Positions 24,765 to 32,234 of a stretch of 32,339 nt of DNA are shown here, in pieces. The notes under the pieces were generated by a model, which was not told the DNA's origin, did no database searches, and worked only from the letters and a program-made list of their open reading frames with translations. The position numbers and the translations under genes are program-made. The stretch spans positions 1 to 32,339 of the forward strand of contig NZ_JNLQ01000005.1 in NCBI RefSeq assembly GCF_000703165.1, given 5' to 3'. Source of the DNA: Butyrivibrio sp. AE3004. GTDB lineage: Bacteria > Bacillota > Clostridia > Lachnospirales > Lachnospiraceae. Within the stretch, counting starts at the first letter, position 1, and each line of letters starts with the position of its first letter.

Positions 24765-24914
24765 ATGATGAATATTGTATTGTTTTTGGCTATTGTCATT
24801 GGCTTGTTGTACGGTGGATCAGGACGATGAAACAATAATGACAATTACGATGAATATGGCGCTGATGATGAGGAGCTTAAACCGATAACTGATGTTTACC
24901 GGGAATTAAGGTGA
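24765..24914 (+). pseudogene. Small membrane protein interrupted by in-frame TGA
   Basis: From ATG 24765 (TAGGAG upstream) the first part, MMNIVLFLAIVIGLLYGGSGR, is a single membrane segment ending at TGA 24828-24830. The same frame then continues NNNDNYDEYGADDEELKPIT for 27 codons to a second TGA. The continuation is acidic and protein-like, suggesting one 49-codon gene whose stop replaced a sense codon, or readthrough. The 21-residue product alone may also be functional. Confidence 0.45.
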
Positions 24915-24954
24915 TGTATTAACTATTTCTTTTAATCATTAACGGAGTAATTCT

Positions 24955-25734
24955 ATGAGTAAATGGCCACCTGAGTTTGCGTTAGATAAAGATATGAAAT
25001 CCATATATCGTGGGATGTATCAGAGATTTCCAGAGGGATTTCCTGAAATATTAGTATTCAAGGAGCTTCCTAATAACAAGAAATTACTTCGTAGATGCAG
25101 TTCAGATAGTAGAACTACTTATTTTGTTAAAGATGACGCTGATGAAGTTATTTTAGAGCTTTTATATAACGAATTACAAAATCCCAAATGTGATTTAGAT
25201 GACAGTATTCCATTGTGTTATCATACATTGAGCGATAAAGAAATATCTATCTGGAGTGTCTACGCATGTTTTATAGCTGATTCATTAAATATTCCATTAA
25301 AGCAACTTGTATTTTTTCATGAAGAAGAAAGTATTGAAGCTGGTGGCTATAATGAAGCCTTTGTTACTTTCATTAGCGATACAGAAAGTGAATTAGAAAT
25401 GCTTATAACAATAGCTCATGAATTGCGACATGCATGGCAGAACAAACATCATCCTGAATGGTTTGATACCTATGTGTGACCAGAGAATGATATATATGCA
25501 TATGAAAATCAGATATCAGAAGTTGATGCTGAAGCATTCGGAATAAAAGTAGCTAGCATCATCATAGGCGTAGATTTTATCAATAGTCCTGCTGGATTAG
25601 AATTGCAACCAGATAATAGACAAAAGATTATAGACAGAATGAATCAAATTGATGTTGTTTTATCCAATAAAAATATTAATAAAATTAGAGACTTAATAAA
25701 TCTTGATGAATTGATTGCTTCTATCAATCAATGA
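24955..25734 (+). pseudogene. Zinc metallopeptidase (HExxH) gene interrupted by in-frame TGA
   Basis: The first 174 codons end at TGA 25477-25479, directly after HPEWFDTYV. They contain TIAHELRHAW with the zinc motif HELRH at 155-159. The same frame continues with PENDIYAYENQISEVDAEAF and runs 84 more codons to TGA 25732. In ImmA/IrrE-like and related peptidases the third metal ligand lies in exactly such an E-x-DA-x-AF segment, so the TGA cuts the active site in two. A tryptophan codon would fit the position. This is either a nonsense mutation or stop-codon readthrough (TGA followed by C is a leaky context). CGGAG precedes the ATG; a terminator follows. Confidence 0.65.
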
Positions 25735-25747
25735 CAAAATATTAAAA

Positions 25748-25779
25748 TCCCTATAGACAAATTGCCTATAGGAATTTTT
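25748..25779 (+). terminator. Terminator after the metallopeptidase gene
   Basis: TCCCTATAG / CCTATAGGA stem with one bulge, followed by ATTTTTAG. Confidence 0.65.
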
Positions 25780-25905
25780 AGACTGTGTATATATTGTAGC
25801 TATATAAACAAAAGGAGCATTTCAAAAATTTGATTTTCGAAATTTTTTTTGGAACAATAAATGTGTAACCAAATAAATTAAAAAATTTAGGAATGGAGAA
25901 TAGAG

Positions 25906-26121
25906 ATGACTTTAATAAAGTTACATGAAAGAAAAAAACAAAATAAAGAATTATATTTCAATATCGATGATATATCTGTTGTATCAGGTGTGAGACATAC
26001 GGATGAGAATAGCGTCAAAGAAATAAAAGACGTTGCTACCATATACTTGAATAGTGGAGTATTTTTTGATGTTGATGAAACTATCGATGAGGTTCTGGAT
26101 TTGATGGGTCAACAGCGATAA
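25906..26121 (+). CDS. Small 71-residue protein
   Basis: The product (MTLIKLHERKKQNKELYFNI...) has a short beta-rich core and ends IYLNSGVFFDVDETIDEVLD. The pattern of residues defining strand, IDDIS, NSG and a final ETIDEVLDLM helix recalls FlbD-like and similar small beta-domains, but the match is loose. GGAG precedes the ATG. It is separate from the previous gene by a terminator and followed by a hairpin, so it is probably monocistronic. Confidence 0.55.
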   Translation: MTLIKLHERKKQNKELYFNIDDISVVSGVRHTDENSVKEIKDVATIYLNSGVFFDVDETIDEVLDLMGQQR

Positions 26122-26134
26122 TCATTAAGAAGAA

Positions 26135-26163
26135 GGAGAGAACAGCGGCATGTTGTTCTCTCC
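26135..26163 (+). terminator. Terminator-like hairpin after gene 25906
   Basis: GGAGAGAACA (26135-26144) pairs perfectly with TGTTCTCTCC (26154-26163). Only a weak T-rich tail follows. Confidence 0.45.
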
Positions 26164-26204
26164 TATCTGTTATTTGCTATATATGGTGTGATTAACCAAT
26201 TCGG

Positions 26205-26221
26205 GTATATCCTAGATATAC
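26205..26221. repeat. Dyad GTATAT / ATATAC of the recurrent family
   Basis: Short 6-bp arms at 26205-26210 and 26216-26221. The right half extends to ATATACGCAC, identical to 1636-1645. It sits at the end of the minus-strand regulator gene. Confidence 0.5.
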
Positions 26222-26235
26222 GCACTCTTTTTTGT

Positions 26236-27522
26236 TTATTCAGTAGAATTTAAATTTGCATTTTTAACTGTATCAAGTATATTAAGTACTTCCTGTTCTA
26301 ATTGTTGATAGCTTTTCTTTGAACGTTGTTCTTGTAGTTGATAATTTTTACTGAATCGTTCTAGTCGATGAACTAATTCTCTTGCGCTGTCGTGAAAATA
26401 ATTTGTAAGTATTTTATTTGATTCCTCGTCGGCTTTACATGATGGCATTTGTGTTTCGATATAACCATGCTTTTTTATTAAATCCATCACACTTTCAGAA
26501 TTTTTAATTATAAGGAAAGATAATAATGATTCTTGAGATTTCCATTTCTCTTTCATATGTTCATAAGCATAGATTGTTTGTGAATATTTCCAGTCATTGA
26601 CTTTAGCAAGTAATAATACACCTTGTTCAAGGGATGTGTATAAAATATTCTTTATCTCTGGCAAGGCATCCAATATAGGCATGATTTCTGAATGTATTGC
26701 TGTGTTTGCATCATTAGGAATAACAAAGCCCATTTCAGATGCTAATTCAATAAAATACTCGCTTTTTTTGCCCATATTAAGTAATATAGGCACTATTTTT
26801 ACTAATTCATTTTCTATAAGTTTGGGCTTTTCTAAAATTGTAAATATTAGAATGATCTCAATAGAGAATAATATCATCTTATCTTCTGGTGGAATTATGC
26901 TTATTTTTCTTAGGATAGTTAACTCCATATTTTTATACATCTCGGGGCTAATGAATGGGCTAACGTCTTCAATAAATTGATCAAAAAGATCTTTGTTATC
27001 TTTGTTATTTAAATAATATAATATTGTTGCTTTTAGTTTCTTTTCATATTCGTTATAGAAAGTTTTGGCTGTTGGAGTATTCGTCATTGTAACACTGTCA
27101 ATATAGTGTTTTAAATATTCCCAATACAATGATGCACAGTCCCTTTCGGTATCATTAAATAGGTTATACCCCAATGTTTCAGGGCTGTCCAGGCATACAG
27201 TTATTGCAACATATACAGTTATTAAAGAAAGAATTTGTATATTAGTCTGCATATTGCTTTCTTTAGATCTATATTCGTATTTAATTTTACTCAAGACATG
27301 CGTTTCTATGGCTTGCCTTATTACTAAATAATAGTAATAAGGCATTTTTCTGTCTTGCTCATTTTCAAGACGGTTTAATGTCTGCAGTGAAATTCCTGTA
27401 ATCATGGAAAGGTCTTCCAATCTCATATTTGAGAGAAAACGCAGATATTTAAGATTCTGCTTTAACCAAAATGCAGCCTTTTTCTGACCTTTTATTATTT
27501 CTCCTTTGTAATTCGAAGACAT
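26236..27522 (-). CDS. XRE-family regulator with long helical C-terminal domain
   Basis: The 428-residue protein carries a helix-turn-helix at about 30-55 (NMRLEDLSMITGISLQTLNRLEN), followed by some 370 residues of predicted helices without a recognised enzymatic motif. The size and layout resemble large XRE proteins whose helical repeats sense peptides or other partners (Rgg/PlcR-like), though no TPR can be firmly assigned. GGAGG lies upstream of ATG. It has its own promoter and is divergent from the three-gene unknown cluster at 27741-28996, which it probably controls. Confidence 0.7.
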   Translation of the reverse strand: MSSNYKGEIIKGQKKAAFWLKQNLKYLRFLSNMRLEDLSMITGISLQTLNRLENEQDRKMPYYYYLVIRQAIETHVLSKIKYEYRSKESNMQTNIQILSLITVYVAITVCLDSPETLGYNLFNDTERDCASLYWEYLKHYIDSVTMTNTPTAKTFYNEYEKKLKATILYYLNNKDNKDLFDQFIEDVSPFISPEMYKNMELTILRKISIIPPEDKMILFSIEIILIFTILEKPKLIENELVKIVPILLNMGKKSEYFIELASEMGFVIPNDANTAIHSEIMPILDALPEIKNILYTSLEQGVLLLAKVNDWKYSQTIYAYEHMKEKWKSQESLLSFLIIKNSESVMDLIKKHGYIETQMPSCKADEESNKILTNYFHDSARELVHRLERFSKNYQLQEQRSKKSYQQLEQEVLNILDTVKNANLNSTE

Positions 27523-27557
27523 AATTTATCCCTCCAATTTTGATTTTCTATTGTTAC

Positions 27558-27586
27558 ATTATATGCGCATTTTGCAAAAAAAACAA
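27558..27586 (-). promoter_or_regulatory. Promoter of the XRE regulator gene
   Basis: On the minus strand TTGTTT (27586-27581), 17 bases, TATAAT (27563-27558). Confidence 0.6.
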
Positions 27587-27668
27587 ATAAAATACCTAAT
27601 AGAGAAATAATTATATTTATTATTATATTGAAAAATAACATATGAAATTGTATATTTGAGAAAAATTA

Positions 27669-27697
27669 TTGCCTAACTAAGAAAAGTATGTTATAAA
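27669..27697 (+). promoter_or_regulatory. Promoter of the 27741 gene cluster
   Basis: TTGCCT (27669-27674), a 17-base spacer and TATAAA (27692-27697), about 40 bases before the start codon at 27741. About 80 bases separate it from the divergent regulator promoter. Confidence 0.6.
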
Positions 27698-27740
27698 GGA
27701 ATCACAGAAACAAATACATGCCACAAAAAAGGAGAATAAT

Positions 27741-28103
27741 ATGACAAAGAATCAAGAAACAGAGGTAGCTGCAACCATTCACAGTGCAGCAGTAGCCGCC
27801 GCAGCAGTAGCAGGTTTTACATCACAGATACCACTCGCCGATAGTGTTTTGCTATCGGCTATCGAAATCCCGATGGTTATAAATATCGGCAGAATATTTG
27901 ATCGGGAATTATCAAGTAGCACAGCATGGTCGCTAATAATTAGTCAGGTAGGGACGCTGAGCGGAAGAGCAATATCTCAAGTGGCTATAGGCTGGTTCCC
28001 TGGTGTCGGTAATATCACAAACGCTGTAACAGCAGCCGGTGTTGTAGAGGCTCTTGGATGGGCTATAGCAGATTATTTCGATTTCAATCCCGAATCAGTT
28101 TGA
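27741..28103 (+). CDS. Small hydrophobic Ala/Gly-rich protein, DUF697-like
   Basis: The 120-residue product is dominated by membrane-compatible stretches: HSAAVAAAAVAGFTSQIPLA, then ADSVLLSAIEIPMVINIGRI and VGNITNAVTAAGVVEALGWA. The pattern resembles the hydrophobic C-terminal DUF697-type domain found attached to GTPases (YcjF-like), but here it stands alone without a GTPase. The preferred start has AAAGGAG. It is the first of three same-strand genes (27741, 28139, 28451). The membrane role is unknown; pore-forming or membrane-associated function is conceivable. Confidence 0.55.
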   Translation: MTKNQETEVAATIHSAAVAAAAVAGFTSQIPLADSVLLSAIEIPMVINIGRIFDRELSSSTAWSLIISQVGTLSGRAISQVAIGWFPGVGNITNAVTAAGVVEALGWAIADYFDFNPESV

Positions 28104-28138
28104 ACAGAGTAAGTACAATTTTAAAGGAGGGAATTTAT

Positions 28139-28402
28139 ATGCGTATTGACTTTTTTGAGTCCATATTTGGTGTTATCGAGAAAATAGACGATGATGTCTC
28201 AGTTTTGAACGGCAGTGAGGTTGGATCTTGGGATTTTGATGTTGAGTCTACCTTTTTTGATACTGTAAGTGATTCAGTGGAGGAGGCTTTGGTAATAGGT
28301 GCCATCGCTGCAACTGTTGAGATTGCAATTACTGAGTCGAAAAACATTTGCGATTACGTCGGGAGTAAAATATCGGAAGTTTGCAATTTTTTTGAATCAT
28401 AG
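28139..28402 (+). CDS. Small acidic protein
   Basis: ATG 28139, eight bases after AAAGGAGGG, gives an 87-residue acidic protein (MRIDFFESIFGVIEKIDDDV...) with a central alanine-rich helix (ALVIGAIAATVEIAI) that could be amphipathic or membrane-associated. No family was recognised. It follows the hydrophobic protein by 35 bases, and opposite charge and co-transcription suggest the two interact; an immunity-like or partner role is speculation. Confidence 0.55.
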   Translation: MRIDFFESIFGVIEKIDDDVSVLNGSEVGSWDFDVESTFFDTVSDSVEEALVIGAIAATVEIAITESKNICDYVGSKISEVCNFFES

Positions 28403-28450
28403 ATCAGCCTAGTGTGATGATTAGTATTTTGGGTTTAAGGAGGCTTATTC

Positions 28451-28996
28451 ATGAAAGTAATTGTTGTAAGATCGCCCAATAATTATTTATGCGCAGGAGA
28501 AGTTAATATTGCTGAAATCGACAACGTCAGGTGGAGCAATATTTCAGGAGGTAATCAGCACCGGCAAGCAGGTTATTCATTATATGGATATATTGATTAT
28601 GAGTTGGCCAAAAATCTTGTAGACTGTTCTGGAATACATTCTGGTTATGGAGGAACTGCTAAAGTATGCATCCCAGCAAAATTAAATAAAGAATTACCCT
28701 ATTGTATAGGATATGAATATCTGAAATTTTATGCTGCAAATAGAAAACCAACAGGAACTTTAGTAAATTCAAGACCTGATGGTATTCCATGTTCTAAAAT
28801 GATCCGATTGCTGATGAAAGATAAGACATCAATATTTCGTAAAGAACTTCGAAAGACTTTGGTTGAAATGGGATACAGAACAGATACAATCAGGCGTGCG
28901 TTGAGACATTTGCGTGAATATGGGGATGTAAATATAGAAAAAACGTCGACCAATTTTAATTTGGATATCATATATCTGATAATGCAATCCGGTTAA
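28451..28996 (+). CDS. Uncharacterised 181-residue protein
   Basis: AAGGAGG precedes the ATG. The N-terminal 90 residues (MKVIVVRSPNNYLCAGEVNI...) are beta-rich; the C-terminal 75 (MIRLLMKDKTSIFRKELRKT then RRALRHLREYGDVNIEK) look like a winged helix-turn-helix with a recognition helix, so DNA binding is plausible. No known family. It is the last gene before the replication genes and may be a regulator of one or both groups. Confidence 0.5.
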   Translation: MKVIVVRSPNNYLCAGEVNIAEIDNVRWSNISGGNQHRQAGYSLYGYIDYELAKNLVDCSGIHSGYGGTAKVCIPAKLNKELPYCIGYEYLKFYAANRKPTGTLVNSRPDGIPCSKMIRLLMKDKTSIFRKELRKTLVEMGYRTDTIRRALRHLREYGDVNIEKTSTNFNLDIIYLIMQSG

Positions 28997-29079
28997 TAAT
29001 TAAGTAGACAGATTTTTTCCTTATATTATGGTAAATGATTTATGCATATAAAAATAGTGAATTTAAGGAGCAAATAGCT

Positions 29080-30270
29080 GTGAATAGTGAATATGAAGAT
29101 AATGGTAACTTTAAATCTTTGAATGATGCGATGAAGCAATTTATGAATGATAAGCAGCAAATTCAGAAAATGATGGCTGGTATAGACGGTGTTTCTACCG
29201 GATTTAAGTCATTAGATGCTTTGACGAATGGACTGTATCCGGGTGAGCTCATTGTGGTAGGTGGGCGCCCATCTATGGGAAAAACTTCATTTGCTCTGAA
29301 TTTGGCTAAATCTGTTGGGGCAAGCCCTTTAGGGATGGTTGCGTACTTTTCACTTGAAATGTCAGAACAAATGCTGACTAATAGGATTTTTTCTTCTGAA
29401 ACTATTGTTCATCAGGATGAATTAAATAAACAAAAGATTACAGATTATGAATGGGCAGATATTATCGAAGTAGCAACAAAAGTGTCTCAGCTTAATATCT
29501 TGATTGACGATACACCAAGGATAACTGCTGAAGAAATTTATAGCAGATGTTGTGAATTACAAAAAAAACATGAGATAGCTATGGTAATTATTGATTATTT
29601 GCAACTGATATCTAGCTATGAAAACAGGCAATCAAGGCAGGATGAAATTTCTGATATATATAGAACACTGAAGACATTGGCTAGAGAAATGAACGTTCCT
29701 GTAATACTACTGTCTCAACTATCAAGAGCAATAGATGAAAGATCTGATCATCATCCGGTATTATCCGATCTTCGTAAGGCAGGTGCTAGTGAACAGTATG
29801 CAGATATGGTCATCTTTTTATATAGGGATCAATATTATAATAAAGATTCGTCAAAGGAAAGTCTGACCGAAATAATGGTTTCAAAGAATAATAATGGAAA
29901 ATGTGGTACAGTCGAGCTTTTATGGGACCAAGGAAGTACTAATTTCTATGAGCCTGATGCTAATATGCTAAATACTCCCTGTGTAGCGAAAGATATAATG
30001 AAAGCTGTTTGCGAGAAATATAGAATAAGTGAAGATGATGTTATTTCAAAAGAAAGAAATCCTGAAGTTGTACTACCTCGTCAGATTATTATGTATCTTT
30101 GTTCTGAGCTAATTCAAATGCCTATAGATGAAATATGTAGACTAACTGGAAAAAGAGATCATACTACTGTTTTAAGTGGCATTTGTAAAATTAAAGAATT
30201 AAGGAGGATAGATTCTTCCTTGGAAAAGAATATACGTCAACTAGAGGCTGAACTTTTGGATAATACATGA
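29080..30270 (+). CDS. Chimeric DnaB-type helicase core fused to DnaA domain IV
   Basis: The preferred start is GTG 29080, nine bases after AAGGAG; an upstream in-frame ATG at 29035 has no ribosome site. Residues 30-300 form a DnaB RecA-like motor: STGFKSLDALTNGLYPGEL, Walker A GGRPSMGKT (61-69), YFSLEMS, Walker B VIIDYLQ (169-175), LSDLRKAGASEQYADMVIFLYR and SKNNNG. The DnaB N-terminal primase-interaction domain is missing. Residues 302-390 are DnaA domain IV: IMKAVCEKYRISEDDVISKE, LPRQIIMYL and the signature RDHTTV (359-364). The DnaA-box contacts matching E. coli R399, R407, D433, H434, T435 and T436 appear retained by alignment from memory. It would be a helicase carrying its own origin-binding module. 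The DnaA AAA+ domain is absent. Confidence 0.9.
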   Translation: MNSEYEDNGNFKSLNDAMKQFMNDKQQIQKMMAGIDGVSTGFKSLDALTNGLYPGELIVVGGRPSMGKTSFALNLAKSVGASPLGMVAYFSLEMSEQMLTNRIFSSETIVHQDELNKQKITDYEWADIIEVATKVSQLNILIDDTPRITAEEIYSRCCELQKKHEIAMVIIDYLQLISSYENRQSRQDEISDIYRTLKTLAREMNVPVILLSQLSRAIDERSDHHPVLSDLRKAGASEQYADMVIFLYRDQYYNKDSSKESLTEIMVSKNNNGKCGTVELLWDQGSTNFYEPDANMLNTPCVAKDIMKAVCEKYRISEDDVISKERNPEVVLPRQIIMYLCSELIQMPIDEICRLTGKRDHTTVLSGICKIKELRRIDSSLEKNIRQLEAELLDNT

Positions 30271-30294
30271 TAATTGTTAGGTTAAGGAGAAAAA

Positions 30295-30435
30295 ATGCAG
30301 AACAAGAAAAACATGGTGGCAGCTTGCCTAGAAACCATAGGAATTGCTACAGAAGATAGTTACTATGACGAGAATTCTGAATGTAAATGCTTAACAGACA
30401 TTATCATAGCAAAGCAGCACGGCTGGATGGTGTAA
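30295..30435 (+). CDS. Small 46-residue protein between the helicase chimera and DnaA-N gene
   Basis: ATG 30295 follows AAGGAG by five bases. The frame begins MQNKKNMVAACLETIGI and ends AKQHGWMV, with stop 13 bases before the next start codon. It is acidic in the middle and contains a CKC motif. The good ribosome site and tight spacing argue for translation. No family is known. Confidence 0.55.
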   Translation: MQNKKNMVAACLETIGIATEDSYYDENSECKCLTDIIIAKQHGWMV

Positions 30436-30448
30436 GAGGGATATTCTA

Positions 30449-31180
30449 ATGAATAAAGAAATATGGCATAAAATAAAGAAAGACCTTAAAAAGTTCATGA
30501 ACATGACGGAGATAGGGTATACAACCTGGATAAAACCGCTCGAATTTCAAAACTATGAGAATGGAACCCTCACTCTCATATTGTCTGAGCAAGATTACAA
30601 TATGGCACATTATATAGAGCAGCATTACGGTTCTGCTATTAAAAAATTAGCGAGCATCTATGCTGGAAAGAGTGTTTTGCTACAAATTGTAACCATGGGT
30701 GAAGATACAAGAAAAAAACAGGTGGATTCAAAAGAAAGAAGTGAATCGATAACAGTCAAGCCTTCTGATGAAAATGAATTTCCATGCAAAAGAAAAATCG
30801 AGACATGGGAATTGGAGCAATGCAGATCAGACACGCGTATAAGCGAGTGTAAACGGATTATACTTGAATCCAGTATTCTAGCATCTGAAGCATTTAGCCT
30901 TTACGAGAATAAGGAACTGCAAAGTGCGAATTACAAGACTTGTAATTTAATCATAAACTCTATCCAAAAGGATATGATTTTTGCACTTTCGGATTTGCTT
31001 ATGACAAATGTATGTTATCAGGATGCTGAGACCATGATAAATGCAATTACAGAAATAGAGGATAGTATAAATTTCTATGATAAAGCATATACAGCTCAAA
31101 ACAGGACATTCAAGATCACATATAAAATCGGTATGGTATGTATGAATCAGCTACCGGTGATTGGTGGTTTGCAATTCTAG
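30449..31180 (+). CDS. Protein with DnaA domain I (DnaA_N) and unknown C-terminal domain
   Basis: Residues 1-88 (IWHKIKKDLKKF..., TWIKPLEF, ENGTLTLILSEQDY, IEQHYGSAIKKLA) follow the order of DnaA domain I, which in chromosomal DnaA binds DnaB and mediates self-assembly. Conserved W, the TW-x-x-P-L segment and the final helix are present. A charged linker of about 40 residues follows, and the C-terminal 115 residues are helical (DTRISECKRIILESSILASE...) with no match to the DnaA AAA+ or DNA-binding domains. GAGGG precedes the ATG. It lies in the operon with the DnaB-DnaA(IV) chimera, so the two probably act together in initiation. Confidence 0.8.
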   Translation: MNKEIWHKIKKDLKKFMNMTEIGYTTWIKPLEFQNYENGTLTLILSEQDYNMAHYIEQHYGSAIKKLASIYAGKSVLLQIVTMGEDTRKKQVDSKERSESITVKPSDENEFPCKRKIETWELEQCRSDTRISECKRIILESSILASEAFSLYENKELQSANYKTCNLIINSIQKDMIFALSDLLMTNVCYQDAETMINAITEIEDSINFYDKAYTAQNRTFKITYKIGMVCMNQLPVIGGLQF

Positions 31181-31265
31181 AAATAGAAATATAATTATTA
31201 AATAGGATAAGGGTTGATTATACTATTGTTAACACCAATAATAATTTTTTAAAGGAGTCAGAGCT

Positions 31266-31496
31266 ATGGCAGAACGTCAAAGACAATATAATGATGAAAA
31301 TATGAAAAGTCTAGTAGCCGAAAATAGAAAACTTATGAGAGAAGTAGCAGGCGATGACGGTTCTACTTTGAAAGATGAATTTGATAAAGTAAAAACAAGA
31401 ATTATTTCTGAGAATCCGGAGCGACAGGGTGTTTTAGGAGCTTTAAAGATTAATAAGCCTAAGTATATTGAAAAAGAATCTGATGCGGAAGAGTAA
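31266..31496 (+). CDS. Small charged 76-residue protein
   Basis: AAAGGAG eight bases before the ATG. The product begins MAERQRQYNDENMKSL, is a helix rich in Glu/Lys/Arg, and ends with an acidic tail (ESDAEE). No family was recognised. It is the last gene of the plus-strand replication cluster, 85 bases after the DnaA-N gene, and could be a small accessory or regulatory factor. Confidence 0.5.
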   Translation: MAERQRQYNDENMKSLVAENRKLMREVAGDDGSTLKDEFDKVKTRIISENPERQGVLGALKINKPKYIEKESDAEE

Positions 31497-31718
31497 CTAT
31501 AAATATCCAATTACTAAGAGAATTTCGTTCAGGGTGCGTATAATGATTATAATATGTAAGCAATTTATACATAGGTTTAGTCAATAGACTAGAGTGTTAT
31601 TTTTGAAAATAATATCTGGATTATATAAAGAGAAGATAAGCAATAAGAATACTGTTTTCTAGAAAATTGATTTACTTCATCTAGCAATGCTAGATGGCAA
31701 GCAATAACGAAAAAAATA

Positions 31719-31747
31719 TTGACACTAATGTTAGTATACTATATACT
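31719..31747 (+). promoter_or_regulatory. Promoter of the antisense RNA (antitoxin)
   Basis: TTGACA (31719-31724), a 17-base spacer, TATACT (31742-31747): near-consensus, the strongest promoter on the plasmid by eye. No protein start follows in this direction. Confidence 0.75.
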
Positions 31748-31777
31748 ATACTTGATGCATGCCTATTTTGAGGCATC

Positions 31778-31812
31778 AAAAAAGCACCTATCAGCTGCAA
31801 CTGAAAGATGCT
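31778..31812 (-). terminator. Terminator of the toxin mRNA
   Basis: On the minus strand AGCATCTTTCAG pairs with CTGATAGGTGCT (loop TTGCAG), followed by TTTTTT. Confidence 0.65.
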
Positions 31813-31923
31813 AATTTGATACCACTAGCTAATTTCCTTAGACTGCAATCTAAAGAAATTTCAGAAAGGCGCCACGAACCTAGATGTTAGATTTGCATAT
31901 TAAGTGCATTTCGTGAAGCTAGT

Positions 31924-31958
31924 AGTAAATCGGTCAGACGTACAGCGACTTACTTTTT
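31924..31958 (+). terminator. Terminator of the antitoxin RNA
   Basis: AGTAAATCG (31924-31932) pairs with CGACTTACT (31946-31954), one mismatch, followed by TTTTT. It lies at the end of the toxin frame. Confidence 0.6.
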
Positions 31959-32033
31959 GAGTATAAGTCTAATTATGGCAACAAAGAGTATTAGTGTCTG
32001 AATGATTTCTTCGTAACTAAGTACCAGTGTCAT
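31950..32033 (-). CDS. Type I toxin-like membrane peptide (holin-like toxin class)
   Basis: A 27-residue frame, MTLVLSYEEIIQTLILFVAI continuing RLILKK, has one hydrophobic segment and a basic end, like the small membrane toxins of the putative holin-like/TxpA-BsrG group (typical form M-T-x-x-E-a-l...hydrophobic...KK). The ribosome site AGGAGG with eight-base spacing is the best on the plasmid, as usual for these toxins. A strong promoter lies upstream and an antisense transcript covers the 3' end. It probably acts at the cytoplasmic membrane when the antitoxin RNA is lost. Confidence 0.7.
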   Translation of the reverse strand: MTLVLSYEEIIQTLILFVAIIRLILKK

Positions 32034-32103
32034 ACCTTTCACCTCCTGTCATCTAGGCAGGGGTTTAGCAAGATGCCTTACTCAAACGCCTTCTTACTCG
32101 TCC

Positions 32104-32133
32104 ATTTTAACACAGAATGGAGTTGGTTGTCAA
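32104..32133 (-). promoter_or_regulatory. Promoter of the toxin gene
   Basis: On the minus strand TTGACA (32133-32128), an 18-base spacer, TAAAAT (32109-32104). The toxin start follows about 70 bases downstream. Confidence 0.7.
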
Positions 32134-32234
32134 ATTTTTATATACAATTTTTATGATTTTACGAGCATATGTATGCTCGCTTTTTTTATTTTGAGTCCTG
32201 AAACTTTATGATCTTATATCTATGGTTCCTCAGA

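Larger units (their letters stand above)
31754..31958 (+). ncRNA. Candidate antisense antitoxin RNA
   Basis: Predicted transcript of about 205 nt from the promoter at 31719-31747 to the terminator at 31924-31958. It is fully complementary to the 3' part of the toxin mRNA and overlaps only the last codons of the toxin frame, the arrangement of RatA-, SR4- and SR5-type antitoxins. It contains a hairpin AATTTC/GAAATT around TTAGA/TCTAA (near 31831-31863). Confidence 0.65.

Noticed and set aside
24765..25734. Reassignment of TGA to tryptophan on this plasmid
   Set aside because: Several intact genes (for example those ending at 18200, 19183 and 21810) stop at TGA, and Trp is encoded by TGG throughout, so a global code change is not supported.
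31497..31718. DnaA boxes or an origin next to the DnaA-like genes
   Set aside because: I saw no strict TTATCCACA or TTATNCACA site here or elsewhere by eye; only loose matches such as TTATACATA near 31570. A CATCTAGC/GCTAGATG hairpin at 31679-31697 is present but not diagnostic.
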